DNA of 64,000 nt from Aphidius gifuensis (Eukaryota; Arthropoda; Insecta; Hymenoptera; Braconidae): contig NC_057789.1 of NCBI RefSeq assembly GCF_014905175.1, forward strand, positions 1,860,001-1,924,000. Reading direction: 5' to 3'. Both the position numbers and the translations under genes were made by a program. Positions 35,168 through 47,881 of the stretch are shown one piece after another (positions within the stretch are counted from its first letter, which is position 1; every line of letters begins with the position of its first letter). The notes under the pieces are model-generated. The model did not search any database and was not told where the DNA came from. It saw only the letters and a list, made by a program, of their open reading frames with translations.

Positions 35168-38100
35168 TTTTTCTACGCAATATTTTATTGTCAATATTTT
35201 ATTTTTTTTTTTCTATATAATTTATTTTTCCTTTTATACTAGAAAATACAAAAAATTAAAATTAACTTAATTTTTTTTTTCATAAAAATTAGTTAATGTT
35301 ATTTAGATGCAAAAATAAATTTGAAATTTTTTTTTTTTTTTTTATTATCAGTTGGCAATTTGGGATTATTTAAAAGTCAAAATACAAGATATCGTTGTTT
35401 TTTTTTTATTTGTCGTTTAGCATTTTACCTATCAGTTAATATTCAGAATTTTTTATATATTTAGTATCTCTTTTTATTTTAAAAATCTAAATTTAATTTT
35501 TAATTCATCGATAAATTATAGATTCAATCAATTTATTCAATTTGTTATGTCTGGTTTATTTTTTTTTTTTTTAAATTAAATTTTAGTATATATAATACTG
35601 TTTAAATATTTTAATAATAATAAAAAATTTTAATTTTATCTAAAAAAATAAATTTATGCGCCATTTGAATTCCACCGAAACCTCTGCAACCTCTGCAAAA
35701 ATAGAGCACGCCTTTTGCGATACACTCGGCAAACGTTATCTGACAGAAATAAATGCTTCTTTGCGTCTCACTATATCATTTCTCAGTTGTATTTGATTTA
35801 TTTTATTTTTTTTATTTCCATCTTATTTGCCATTAAATTCTCAACAAAGTTGGCAATTTTTTTTTCCTCTATCGGCAATTCCCCCACCGCGTCACGTAAT
35901 GCGATTACGCAAACAAGTAAAAAAAAATAAATTTAAAATAAAATTATGATAGGATAATGCATTTCACAAAAAAATATAAAATTGATAAACACTTGAATTG
36001 TGTTTACGTGGAATAATAGAAATATACATTTTTTTCATTTTTTTTTATAAATTTTTTCGCTGCAAATTGACGAACCGGATGTATGTTTTTCTTTGTTTGC
36101 TAGGTTTAGCTTGCCAACTCGTGCATTTTTATCATATTCACTTTTTTGTTAAATATTATATTTTTTTTTTTTAAACCGCATGCGTGCATATGGTGGTGTC
36201 GTTGACGTTAACAAGAAAAAAAAAAAAAAAAAAAATTGGTGCGTTTGCCACATCAGTTTTTGTGGGTGACACATCGATGAATTCATTTCACGCCTCGTGT
36301 ATAAATGTGGATAGCAAAAATGTTGAATAAAAAATTAATATAAAAAAAGAAAGTTTTAAAAAGAAATTTCATGATGATGCATTTTTTAGTTGACAGGGAT
36401 CAATAACTTCTTTCAATAAAATTCCTATTTCATTAGTCTTTTTTTTTCTTATTTTTTTTTTTATATTTTTATTCGTCGAAATTCGCTAATCAGCTGGTTT
36501 TATTATTATTTTTTTTTTTTATTATTAGTATGTACCACAACTGAGATATTTATTCACCCGATATTTATTTTTAACTTGAACTAAAAAAAATTGTTTTTAA
36601 AACACTGAAACGACTAGTCAATGTTTCTCACTGCTCCTCCTCGCCAATTTTTTATTTTTTATTTATTTTTTTTCGTGTATAACCTGTTGTAAAAAATTTT
36701 TTAAAAATAGCGCGATACACTTGAGATTCAAAAAATATATGCACGTTTAATTTTTCAAGTATTTATTTCCATTTGTAAATTAAAAAAAAATCTATTAATT
36801 TGAATTACATTTGAAAAAAAAATGATAAAACTTTTGATAATTAATTTTATAATTATTTTTTCATCAAATTTTATATGTTTAGCGATTTTTTTTTATTATT
36901 ATTTGATACCCAATGACGTAATTCAGATGATTACACATCTATAAGGCCACAAAGTATAGATTTAATTTCAAGGACGTGTTATTTTGAAAAGAAAAATATT
37001 CAAGTGTGATTGCACCGATTACGAAATAACATTAACATTTATTTTTCATTAATTATTATTTGGGTAGACATTTTTTATTTGCAAATTCTTTGTATATTAT
37101 CATATTGACATTAGCAATGGTTTAGCAATCAAGAGTCGACAAACAAAAATATAATTTGCCAACAAAAAAAAATAAGAAATAAAAAAGTAGGAAAAAAAAA
37201 AAATCGTCATAATTTATATACATGTTTGTGTTGGATTTGGGATGATTGTGTCAATGAGAAAGAATCTTTCCTGACCTCGGAAACCAAAATTTAGATTGTC
37301 GTATATATATATATTCTCTCGACCGAGAATCGGAAGAAAAGGATGATTTTTTTTTTTTTTATTTACAGCCAGAAATAACATCTCGTTCTAATGGAATAAA
37401 AAAAAAATTAAAAAGAATATTCACAATATACAAATAGATAAATATAAAAATTATTTTTTTTTTCCAAGAAACTCATAACACCATCTGACGGAAGCGTCAT
37501 GTACTAATTTACAGTTAAAATTTTTTAAATTTAAAATTGCAAAAAAAAATATAAGTACTAAATTTATATATTTATAAATAAAAATTTAATGTATACTGAA
37601 AGTCAACTTAACAATTATATTTTATAATTTTTTTTTGACACAAATTGAAGGTTATGTTCGGTGATAATAAATTAGCTGTGTATAGGAATTATATGCTTAA
37701 ATACTGACTGTCAAAATTCAAGGACACATAACGAATAATATTTTTCACGTGAATAAATGACATATATTTGATATTAATTTTTAAATATTATTTTTTGGAT
37801 ACGGTTTTATTTTTTTTTTATTCAATTGTAAACAACGCGAATGGCCCCGAAAACTTTTTATCTCTAAATATATGCAGTTATCAGTGACGCCCAGGTCTAG
37901 CTGTTTGTTTTCGTAAATACAATTGTGCTATCATTTTGAAATGAACTTGTTTTGACCTTGCATTTAATATAAATTAATAGATTATTATAAAATTTAATTT
38001 AAAAATTTATTGCGCAATTGTTTAATTGAGATTAGTCAATATTTAATCATTATACCAAATTATTTATCTTTTTTTTCTTCATGAAGTAACTATTAATAAT

Positions 38101-38634
38101 TATTATTTTTTTATATATTTTTTTTATACATGTATATATTTATTTTTTCTTTTTGCTTTTTAAATGTTTTCTTATCTTTTAGTCGAGTTATTTTATTTTT
38201 ATTTATTTTTTGTTCGAGTCCATAGTTCAATTGATTCAATCAGTGTCAATCTGTCATTGAAAAAAATCATAAAAATTATAAATAATAATATATATAAGTT
38301 GGAAAATAAAATTACTTAATTATGATATTTGTTGAATTAAAAATTTACATAGTTCTTTTAATTCTTTTGAATATTTAGTAAATTGTCATATTAAATTTTC
38401 AAAATAATAATTAAAATTTTCTTTCAAACATAGATTATTAATTGACAAGTTATTTTTATTAATTTATCAATCTTATTCATTTTTAAATTCACAAAATCAT
38501 AAAATTACACTTTTTTGATATTTATTTTTAAATTAAACATTAAAAAAAAATAATAAAATTAACGAGAGACTATCCAAGTTTGAAGTCATGGTGTAACTCT
38601 CATGTGTATTTATAAAGTCACAAAATTTTCGGTT

Positions 38635-38667
38635 GTAGTCAGTGCAGTCAGTCGTTTAGTTGACTAC
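38635..38667 (+). repeat. 7-bp inverted repeat in GC-richer island
   Basis: GTAGTCA (38,635-38,641) and TGACTAC (38,661-38,667) can form a stem. GTAGTCG follows at 38,672. Just downstream is a strong acceptor-like TCTATCCTTCCTCAG ending at 38,703, but the sequence after it stops after six codons in broad's phase. Confidence 0.4.
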
Positions 38668-39132
38668 ATTCTGTAGTCGTGGTTTCACTCTATCCTTCCT
38701 CAGATAGCCCTTCAAAAATTAAACTTTAAATCAAAAAAAAAAACTGTTGATTTCATAAAACATTTATCCATAAAAACCCAGTAATTTTTTTGTCCAAAAA
38801 AATTATTTAAATAATTTATAAACCTTTTTTTTTTTTTACAATTTACCTTATTGATTGTTTCAACAATTTTGCAATAAGCTTATAGTCAACATCAGTCATA
38901 TCATCCTAAAAAAATATACGTATAAAAATATGTTATATAAATAAAGGAAAAAAAAAATAAAAAAATAAATAAGGGGGATGGTTATTAAGAATAATACGCA
39001 TCGTAGGTTACGACCCCGTTCAAGTTCATATCGCCGTGTTTTCTTTCTTTTTTTTTTTATATATAATATTTTCACATGATTATTATTTTTCTCTTATTTC
39101 ACCGTTAGATTTTTCTTTCCTTTTTATATAGA

Positions 39133-39179
39133 AACCCCCCATGTCCTTGTGGGTGGTTGGTGGTTTTAACAGGGGGGTT
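39133..39179 (+). repeat. GC-rich inverted repeat with G-run, upstream of ZF-A
   Basis: AACCCCCC (39,133-39,140) is perfectly complementary to GGGGGGTT (39,172-39,179) around a 31-nt loop that is itself G-rich (GTGGGTGGTTGGTGG). Such G/C runs are exceptional here. The G-run is also complementary to the C-tract immediately before the ZF-A acceptor (CCCCCCT at 39,936-39,943), so two alternative pairings are possible. Confidence 0.6.
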
Positions 39180-39958
39180 ATAGCGTTGTCAGGGTAACCA
39201 GCCGGGTAAAATCTTGCAAAGAACTATCCTCAGTGTAGTGGTTGGGTTTGTTCGCTGTATTGACATCCCATCTTGCACAGGCGTTATACAGTATAATAAA
39301 TTTTATGAACATAGATAGTAATACACATATAGTCCCTTTTTTTTTTTTTTTTCATTTTTATTTTCCTTATTTGTCACTGAGAAAAAAATTCTTTTTTTTT
39401 TTTTTAGTTCATTTTATTATTCTATGCCACTCCCAAAAATTTTATATTTTTGTTACCATAAATTTTAACAGTAATATTTTTTTTTCTATTTTATAATATC
39501 ACGTCCAAGGTCTATAATTATATATCACAAGGGGTTCATATAAATATGTCTTTGTGTGTCTTTTGTATTAAATTTTGATAGGGTAAATTTGTATATCATT
39601 TGAATAATTAATGGGATTTACTTCAGTCACTTAATTTAAAATACAAAAAAAAAAACTATTTAATTTAAACAAAAATTACCTGCATGATATAAAAAAAAAA
39701 TTTTAAAAACACTAAAATTGGCAAGTAATATATATATTATTTTTTCAAATTAAAAGAACCACAAAATAAATTGAATTTAAAATTTAAAAATTTAATTAAT
39801 TTAGAAACTATTATATTTATTATATAAATATATATTACTTGTCAAAACTTGATTAAATTAAAATAAATTAAAATAAATGAAAAAATAAAAAAAAAGCTGA
39901 AAAAAAATTTGACAAGAGTTATTGGTTGGACTGAGCCCCCCCTCCTCTTTGGTTGCAG

Positions 39959-40476
39959 ACCGGGAGGTCGTTGGGGAGGATGGGGGTTGGCAGTCCACAA
40001 CAACAATTGATAATCGACGTGATGAATACGATGGAGTCAACCAGGATTTACCAATAATTGATCTACTACATGACATAACAGATGATATAACATTCAAGGA
40101 TGAGCCAATGTCACCAAAAATAGATGAAATTAATAATTGTCTATTGGAAGATGATATTAAATATCAAGATATGGAAAATTTAACAACAACAACAACAAAT
40201 AAATTAAACAATAAATATGATATTAATGATGATTCATCAATTAATAATGATAATGATAATAACACAGTATTATTACAACAACGACCAAGTAATTTAACTG
40301 GTACATATTGTAAATTTTGTAATAAATCATTTTCAAGAGCATGGTCATTACAAAGACATCTTGCTGATACACATTTTTATGTACCACAATCACTTGTTTG
40401 TGATCTTTGTGGACGTAATTATAAATCAAGAAATAGTTTAATTAGTCATAAAAGTCAATATCATGCTAAAAAATAA
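39959..40476 (+). CDS. br: broad alternative terminal exon ZF-A: acidic linker plus C2H2 finger pair
   Basis: The acceptor CTCTTTGGTTGCAG follows a C-rich tract. The exon continues the phase-1 codon and encodes 172 residues, giving an isoform of about 527. Residues 1-117 of the exon form a long Asp/Asn/Thr-rich acidic linker. It contains FKDEPMSP (exon residues 46-53), which matches the phosphorylation-dependent SUMO motif (hydrophobic-K-x-E-x-x-S-P). The fingers are C118/C121/H134/H139 (YCKFCNKSFSRAWSLQRH) and C148/C151/H164/H169 (VCDLCGRNYKSRNSLISH), both C-x2-C-x12-H-x4-H. The protein ends YHAKK. The other cassettes have linkers of only about 13-32 residues, so this one is distinct. I do not assign a Z number. 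Confidence 0.93.
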
Positions 40477-42025
40477 CGTAAAAATAATTAAACAACATGT
40501 TTTTAAATAATTATTCATTAATTATTTATTTATTTTATATGCCATGCTGTTATTCCAAAATTTTCATTTAAAACAAACTAAAAAAAAGACTGTGTCTTTT
40601 TTTTTAATATTATCACTTTGTGCAACTCTCTAATTAAACAATTAATAAAATAATAATTTATCAAAGTAAAATAATGAAAAAAAAAAAAAAAAAAAATGTA
40701 CATCACTCTCTGATAGATCAAAGATAATTATGTCATAAAAAAATAAATAATAAATGTATAAAAATAAAGTTACAATTTAAAAAATATATACTAAATAAAC
40801 AACAACTTTATAATAAATAATAAATCGCGTTTGAGCCAATTTTTTAATTCGTGTTATTATAAAATAAAAATGAACAAAAAAAAAAAAACATAATTATATA
40901 CTGCTTGTTATGCTTATCTTAACCGCGTATTATTACCCAGTTGAAATAAATATAAAAATGAAATATCAAATGATAATAACAGTTATTATTATAAACAGTC
41001 AATTACTCATTGATTTTTGTTTTTTTTTTTTATTGATAAGTCATCTTTAAATTGCCATCAATATTTCATCTATCATCGCATCAATTCATCACAATAAAAA
41101 ATTATTTAAATTAAAAAAAAATAAATAAAAAAATTCATACCTGTACATATTTATACATTCTATTAATTAATTAATTTTAATTAATATATCTATTCAACGT
41201 AATTAAGTTCTATTTTAATTCTAATATTTTTCTTTCTGTAAATAATAATAATAATAATATTAATATTAATAATAATTGCATCAACGTATGTGGACATCAT
41301 CTGGTGTTCTGATACACTAATTGCCCATCGTTCTCAATTGATTGCTGGACTTGTTGGATTATGCTTGCACGCTTCTACTATATAAATATATATATTGCTA
41401 AAAAAAAAATATATAAATTATTTATAATTATTCCCACAAGACTCGTTGCAATAATAATTCAATACTCGTAAATTTTTCGAAGAGTTTATTTTCAATTTTA
41501 CATTCAAAAATTTGATTATTAATTTAAATTTTTTTTTGCTACAGTTATTTAATTACGTAAATTAATTTTATTGCTATTTTTTTTTTCATATAATACTCTT
41601 CGAAAAAATTAATTTTCAAGGGTAACTGAATGAATATTTAAATCAATGAGATCGAGCGGAGAAATATTATTTTATGTATATAATTAATGCTCGAAAAAAA
41701 ATTAATTTTAATATTATAATAATAATGCTGTTGATGCATTGGATTATATACGGTTTGTCGGGGTGATGGTGTGAAAATAAAAATAAATAGAGGTGCACAA
41801 AAATTAACGGTAAATGATTGAAAAAAAAATATAAAAAATGACGTAAAAATTAAATGATGACGCGTCGAGACGAGGAGGATAAGCACCTCATAAAAAAAAA
41901 AAAATAACTAAATAAAAAAGTAAATAGAAAAAGTAAAAAAAAAAAAAAAAAATTGATAAGAAAAAAAAAAAATTGATAGAAAAAAAAAACATGAAAAGTA
42001 ACCCTGTGTATGGTTCTGCCGCCAG
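40477..42025 (+). other. br: ZF-A 3' UTR and inter-cassette region
   Basis: AT-rich sequence after the ZF-A stop, with many possible AATAAA signals that cannot be ranked by eye. A GC-richer patch at 41,280-41,380 carries no frame. The last part before ZF-B is almost pure A, so the ZF-B acceptor (GTTCTGCCGCCAG) has only a short pyrimidine tract. Confidence 0.6.
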
Positions 42026-42330
42026 GTCTGTTGGCCGGCAGCAGCGCAACCGATGAGTTTCGATGTGAGCCATGCAACAAAAACCTGACCTCGTTAACTC
42101 GTTTGAAGAGGCACATACAGAACGTACATACCCGGCCAAGCAAGGAACCAATCTGTAACATCTGCAAGAGGGTTTATTCCAGTCTCAATAGTTTGAGAAA
42201 TCACAAGAGCATCTATCATCGTCAACATGGTAAAATTGAACAACAACGCAAGGAAGAAGAACAACAACGTGAAAGAGAGATCCAGGAGCAGACATTTATT
42301 CAACAACAACATTATCAAAGAATGGGATGA
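42026..42330 (+). CDS. br: broad alternative terminal exon ZF-B: C2H2 finger pair with charged tail
   Basis: Joins constant exon 4 in phase 1 and encodes 101 residues (isoform about 456). The fingers are FRCEPCNKNLTSLTRLKRH...H (C14/C17/H30/H35) and PICNICKRVYSSLNSLRNH...H (C44/C47/H60/H65), linked by TRPSKE. Both are C-x2-C-x12-H-x4-H. After KSIYHRQHG the tail is a Glu/Gln/Arg-rich stretch (residues 71-99) likely to be helical or coiled, ending at MG. From memory the finger pair resembles Drosophila BR-C Z1, but I could not align it. The exon is noticeably GC-richer than ZF-A and ZF-C in codon use. Each finger pair gives BR-C isoforms their DNA-binding specificity. Confidence 0.95.
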
Positions 42331-45300
42331 TTTATTATTAATCAATAATCCATTCATTAATTACCATTATTGTGCCTTCAAATATTGACTATTTAACATC
42401 TACACTAAATTTTTTAATAATTACTTAATTTTACATTATTTTTTTTCTTCAAAAAAATTTATCATTTATTTAATTTTCAATATTTTATTAATTGATATAT
42501 AAATTATGGCATTCATTAATTAGATAATTTCATTTTTTTTAAATGAAAGTCGTAAAAAAAATTTAAAAAACAAAAAAAAAACAAAAAAAAAAAATGCTAA
42601 AATTCAATTTATGAATTTTTATGAAAGAAAAAGCAAAAAAAAAAAAATATTCTAATGTATTTGGTTATTTTGAGGATATCGATCATAGATCGATTAATAT
42701 ATTTTTTTTTTTTTTCATTCCGATAATGCCGATTGTTATTATTATTTTAAAAATATATAACTAAAGAGAATTTAAATTTCATCTAGATTTAAAAACTGCA
42801 CTGTGTACCTACGTGATTATTGATTTACCACGAGTTATTATTATTATTTATTTATATTATTATTATTTTTATTTGTGCAATTGTAAATTGTAAAATTTTA
42901 ATGATCGTGGTGTCAATGTCACGTCAATTTCAAAGCTCCGTGAAAAAAAAAAGGAAAACAAATACAAATATTTATATAGATTTATAGAAAAATGAAAGAA
43001 AATCCACAAAATAATAATCGCTATTAAATAATATATCACAAACTTATAAAATAGGTCGAATATGTGATTAATTTTAATTCAGATATTATATTATATATAT
43101 CAGAGTTTATACTCTTAATTTATTTTATATAAAACGTGTTATTTATGTGCGTTCCTGTTGAATATTTAGCTGAAAAAAAAAAAAAAAAAACGTGTTTATA
43201 TTTTTTATTAATTTCAATTTATAATTGTTGTAGCTTAATGAAAAGAAAATGAAAAAAAACAAACAAACAACATTTATTTATCTTCAGTTTAATATGAGAA
43301 TAAAAAAAGGATAAAATTTATCGGAATATTATTTTTATTATTAACTTGCACGGAAATTAAAGTGGGCTTTTTTGTAAAAAAAAAAAATTGAATATCAAGT
43401 ATAAAAGTAATTTAAATAATTGTCTTATAAAAATAATATAAAAATTGAGATAGTTACAATATTGATCTTTTAGAGCTTTTCAAATATTTATTTATTATTA
43501 TTAAAAAAAAAAAAAAACTTTTTAATCACAACTTATTGCCAATATATTGTTAAACTTTTTATTTTATTACAACATTTTTTTGTTTTTTTTTCTGTTCAAG
43601 TCGCGTGCAACTTTGTGATAGTTTTTCTTTTATTTTTCATCAATATTATTAACTTGAATTTAGAGATATAAAGTAAATATTGTTTTTAATTTTATTTTTT
43701 TTTCTTTAAATGTTTTATGGCCTCGACGAGAGATCTCTTGTTTTGATACAACAAATTACCCTCGTACCAACCTCGAAAATTGCATAAATATGCAATCGCA
43801 GCGCGAATGCATTTTGTTCTTTTCATTTCCTCTTTAGATTTAATATTATTATTTTTTTTTTGTTTACTGGCGATAGTACATAACTGATGTCTTATTCAAA
43901 AACACCCGCGCGTGTAAATAGTACATTTTTATACCTGAGTTTTTAGGAAATATAAATAATTATAATTTAAAATAAGCTCTTATTTTTTTTTTTCAAATTT
44001 ATATAAATTTTATTAAATTATCATTGGGTGTCCAGGGTAATTGAATTTTTCATTTTATTTCATGCACAATAATTTTATTTTTCATAATTATTTATAATAA
44101 TAATTTTTTCTTCTTTTGTACCTTAAAAAAAAACAAATATATATATTATATTTATAACCAAGCAATTAACAGCTTGATAATTCATCGATAAAAAAAGAGA
44201 AAAAAAAATAAATAAATAAACAAATTAATATCTAACTAATAGTAATTAAGAAACAAAAAATAAAAATAAAAAAAAAAAATTATTAAAATTGAAAATAAAT
44301 TAAGTTTAAAAAAAAAAACCATCAGATATAGCAAAAAATGAAAAATATTTTTCTAATCTCATTTATTTATATTATTAATTATCGCATAATTGGTGTAAAA
44401 AAAAAATATCATTTTTTTTTTGTTTTTTTAAATTTAAAAATTAAAAGAAAAAAAAAAAGATAACAAAAATAAAATTTATATAAATAATTTTCCTCATTTG
44501 TTTCTCCAGACCTGTGTGGGATTATGTTGATGGTATGTTGAATGATAAATTAATTAATTAATCATTATAAAAAATCTGATAACCCGTCGACAAATTGTCT
44601 TTTCTGGCAAACAAATAAAAAAAAAATAAAAAAACATTTGTTTATATCGCTGCGTGTTGCTTGTGTCAATATAAATCTGCTTCCTGTATTTAAAAAAAAA
44701 AAAAAAAAAAACATTTAAAACTTGATTGAGTTAATACTAAACAATGATAAGTAAATTAATTTCTTAATAAAAGTTTTATAAATAAAAACTACAACTAGTT
44801 TGAAATAAAACTCTGTGGTGTAGAATTGTCTGACTATTCGCTGGTCGTATCACTTGACAGTGGTAATCTGGCCTCTTTTAACTCAATAAAGTTCAGTCTC
44901 AAAATACACCCAGATTAACAAAAAATTAAATAATATCAATGACAAATGAGCAACACGTAATGATACAAAAAAATAATAATAAAAAATTAACGTGCATATA
45001 TTCTTAATGATTTTTTTTTTTTTTTAATTCCTCGCCCCTCTCTCGAGTGTGATTGGTTATCGTTGACACGAGTCACATTACCATGATCAATGACAAACCA
45101 GAGCCCAGAGCCTTGTTTATTATTATTATTATTATAACAACTAATATTATTTTATAATTTTTTATATATTTTTTTATATTTAATTTAATTTTTTATATCA
45201 GCATAATAATGAATTGTCAAACCCACCGCTTCGAGTGTCAGCTAAGCCGATGTCACCCATTGTTTTATAGCGTAATAAAAAGCAAAAAAAAAAAAATACA

Positions 45301-46133
45301 ATATCAATAAAAAAAAAAATATAAATAAATAAAAATTAATTACTAGCGAAATTATATTCCCTTGATATGAAAAATAATATTATGAAAATTAAGTTTTTTT
45401 TTTTTGATAAAAAATATAAAAAAAGTAATAATTAATAAATGAAGAGCAAAAAAATATAAATAGTAGTAGTAGAGAAAATAAAAAAAAAAAAAAGAGAGAG
45501 TCCCTAAAAACAATAATAACCAACTAATTATTTATTTATTTTTTTTATTTATTTTACCCAAATTGATAACAGCCCTTAATGCCCTGTATAGAATTTACTA
45601 GCTACGTTACTAATGTACAGTCGTATCTTTGTTCTTGTTTGTTCCCGGTCCCGCTCGCTCGGCTATACGTGCTCTGGTTCGTCATTGTTCTGTGTGTACC
45701 TACTACTACCTTCACAAACGGATTTACGCTGGGGGTCCATCCACACGTGGCTATCTATCTGTGTGTCCACCTCCTCCACGTCAATTGGTTCGTAAACGGA
45801 TATAATTTTTTTTTTTTTTCTAATTGGGATCAATGTAAACGGTGCTTGGTTTTATTTTTATTTATTTTTTTTTTATATATTTTTTTAATTATCATGTAAT
45901 AATTTTCTTTTTATTTATTTTTTTTTTAAATTTATATTTAAATTAATTTTTGTATTATTATTATATTTTTATTTATTTTTTTTTTTTCTATTTTTGCCTG
46001 TATTTTAATTATTTTAATTATTTAATCTATAAATTTTTTTTAATTTATTTTTTTTTTTTGTTTTTTAAATTATATATTCTATTTTGAAAAAAAAAAAAAA
46101 AACATCTTCGCGCGTATTTTTAAATATTAAAAG
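42331..46133 (+). other. br: ZF-B 3' UTR and inter-cassette region
   Basis: Mostly AT-rich. GC-richer islands at 43,720-43,820, 44,500-44,540, 44,810-44,930, 45,030-45,120, 45,220-45,280 and 45,570-45,800 hold no recognisable zinc finger. The 45.6-kb island has overlapping open frames without family resemblance. The DNA from 45,800 to 46,080 is an unusually long T-rich stretch and could serve as an extended pyrimidine tract for ZF-C, although it is followed by an A run. Confidence 0.55.
44510..44541 (+). other. possible cryptic terminal exon (very short)
   Basis: A strong acceptor, TCCTCATTTGTTTCTCCAG, ends at 44,509. Read in broad's phase 1, the next codons give DLCGIMLMVC and then TGA. ATG/GTATGT at 44,533 also looks like a donor, so a 23-nt internal exon is another reading. 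The acceptor is better than those of most real cassettes here, but the product is too short to interpret. Confidence 0.15.
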
Positions 46134-46384
46134 GTCCACCATCAGCAATACTTGCAATGCGATTATCACATCCAATGCACAACAGTTTAATGCCACCAGG
46201 AATATGCTACACTTGTGATGTTTGTGGTAAAACATTATCAACAAAGCTCACCTTGAAACGACACAAAGAACAACAACATTTTCAACCACTCAACAGTGCT
46301 CTTTGTGTTATGTGTAACAAAGTATTTCGTACACTCAACAGTCTCAACAATCACAAGAGCATTTATCATCGTAGGCAAAAATAA
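46134..46384 (+). CDS. br: broad alternative terminal exon ZF-C: C2H2 finger pair
   Basis: Enters in phase 1 (GPPSAILAMRLSHPM...) and encodes 83 residues, the shortest cassette (isoform about 438). The fingers are YTCDVCGKTLSTKLTLKRH...H (C28/C31/H44/H49) and ALCVMCNKVFRTLNSLNNH...H (C58/C61/H74/H79), linked by FQPLNS. The protein ends almost at once after the second finger (YHRRQK). The acceptor TTAAATATTAAAAG is poor: no pyrimidines flank the AG, although a T-rich tract lies 60 bp and more upstream. The second finger shares LNSLxNHKSIYHR with ZF-B, suggesting a common duplication origin. AATAAA occurs at 46,484, about 100 nt after the stop. Confidence 0.95.
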
Positions 46385-47881
46385 AGCTTACAAATGGGGC
46401 GAAGGAAATCAACACGACATCAATCGTGAAATTATATTTAGATTATATTATTTCTTTTTTATTTTCCTTTCTTTTTATATAAAAATAAAAGAGAGGAGTT
46501 AAAAAATTTTAAAAGTAATAATATATAATGAAAGAAAATGTGTAGGAAAATTAAGAAAAAAAAAAAAAAAAATTATGATTTTAATGAAAAGTGCCTCTAC
46601 GAGTGCGATACAGATCAAAGGATGTTTTAAGTCTGAAATTGGGGGATGATCACTTAAGGTTGAACTTTCTGATGATTCCTCCTTTGTCGTGTTATAATAT
46701 ATTTTTAAATTTAAAAAAAGAAAATTTCATATATATTATAACATTGACAGACACGCACATTCCTTTGCCCCATTATATTTATGAAATATTCAAGCAATTC
46801 CACATTGAATTTCATAATAGATTTTGTTTCTTTAATTATTTCTTTTTTTTTTTTTAATGAAATATATAATATTTCGTCGTCGGCGCGACTATAAATAAAT
46901 GCGTTATGGACTTTTGTTATTCAGGGTCCAGTTTGGTGGAAGAAAATTATTGAAAATATTAAAAAAATAAATAAAAAATAACTCGTCCAACTTTAACTTT
47001 AAGAAGAGACATTTACATGTTTTTAACAAAAAAAAATTTTAAAAAAATATAAAGACTGTGTGCAAAAAGAAAGAAAAAAAAATTTGATAAAAAAAAAATC
47101 GAAATTTCTACTTGTTTCGAAAGTATAAAAAAAAAAAATTATAGTAATGAATTTTTTTAATGAAAAAAAAATGAGAAAAATTAGAAATTTTTTAATTCGA
47201 ATATCGTGAAGTACAGTATAAATTTAATTTAAAAAAAAAAATTTATAATTCAGATGTAAAAAATATTTAAAGGACTTCACGATTAATCGATGTTGGTGAT
47301 GCAATTGTAAAATAATATATTTTATCTTAATATATTTCATTCCAAGATAAATATGCTTTAAAGAAAAAAAAAAAAAAAAAACGGGGTACCTAGATAGTCT
47401 TCTTATAAATAGAAGTGTGTGTTTATTTTTTCGTTGAAATATATTTCGGGGATAATATACACATAAAGTACCTTACCCACTGACAAATATATATATTTTT
47501 TTTTTTTTAAATATAACCACTAATTTGAAATATTTAAAAAATTATCGTTACGTGTTATCGTGCCGCCCAAATGTGTCTCAATAACGTTCGACGTTTCTCA
47601 AAAAAAAAATAACCCCCCAATCGTACTACCGTTTTTTTTTTTCAACAATCAACAAATAGATAATAAATAAAAAAAAAAAAAAAAAATTCAATTCAAAATC
47701 ACAGCACAGTCCACAGTTAAACTGAGTAAAAAAAAAAAAATAAAAAAAAATAAACCGTAAAAATAATTATGAAATAGCCAGCAAATACAATATATAGCCG
47801 AATACATACAACATATATTTTAGTAGAACTTTCATAAGAAAAAAACAAAAAAAAAAATGAAAAAAAAAAAATAATAATATT

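Larger units (their letters stand above)
32043..39958 (+). other. br: large intron of broad before the finger cassettes
   Basis: 7.9 kb with no supported exon. GC-richer islands lie at about 32,240-32,560, 33,270-33,500, 33,600-33,660, 34,725-34,815, 34,860-35,180, 35,655-35,910, 36,060-36,300, 37,230-37,340, 38,560-38,710 and 38,970-39,260. Several contain palindromes or receptor-like motifs listed separately. The island pattern resembles conserved intronic regulatory DNA. No transposon or RNA gene recognised. Confidence 0.7.

Noticed and set aside
38703..38723. Strong acceptor TCTATCCTTCCTCAG
   Set aside because: In broad's phase it stops after six codons, and no other frame is informative.
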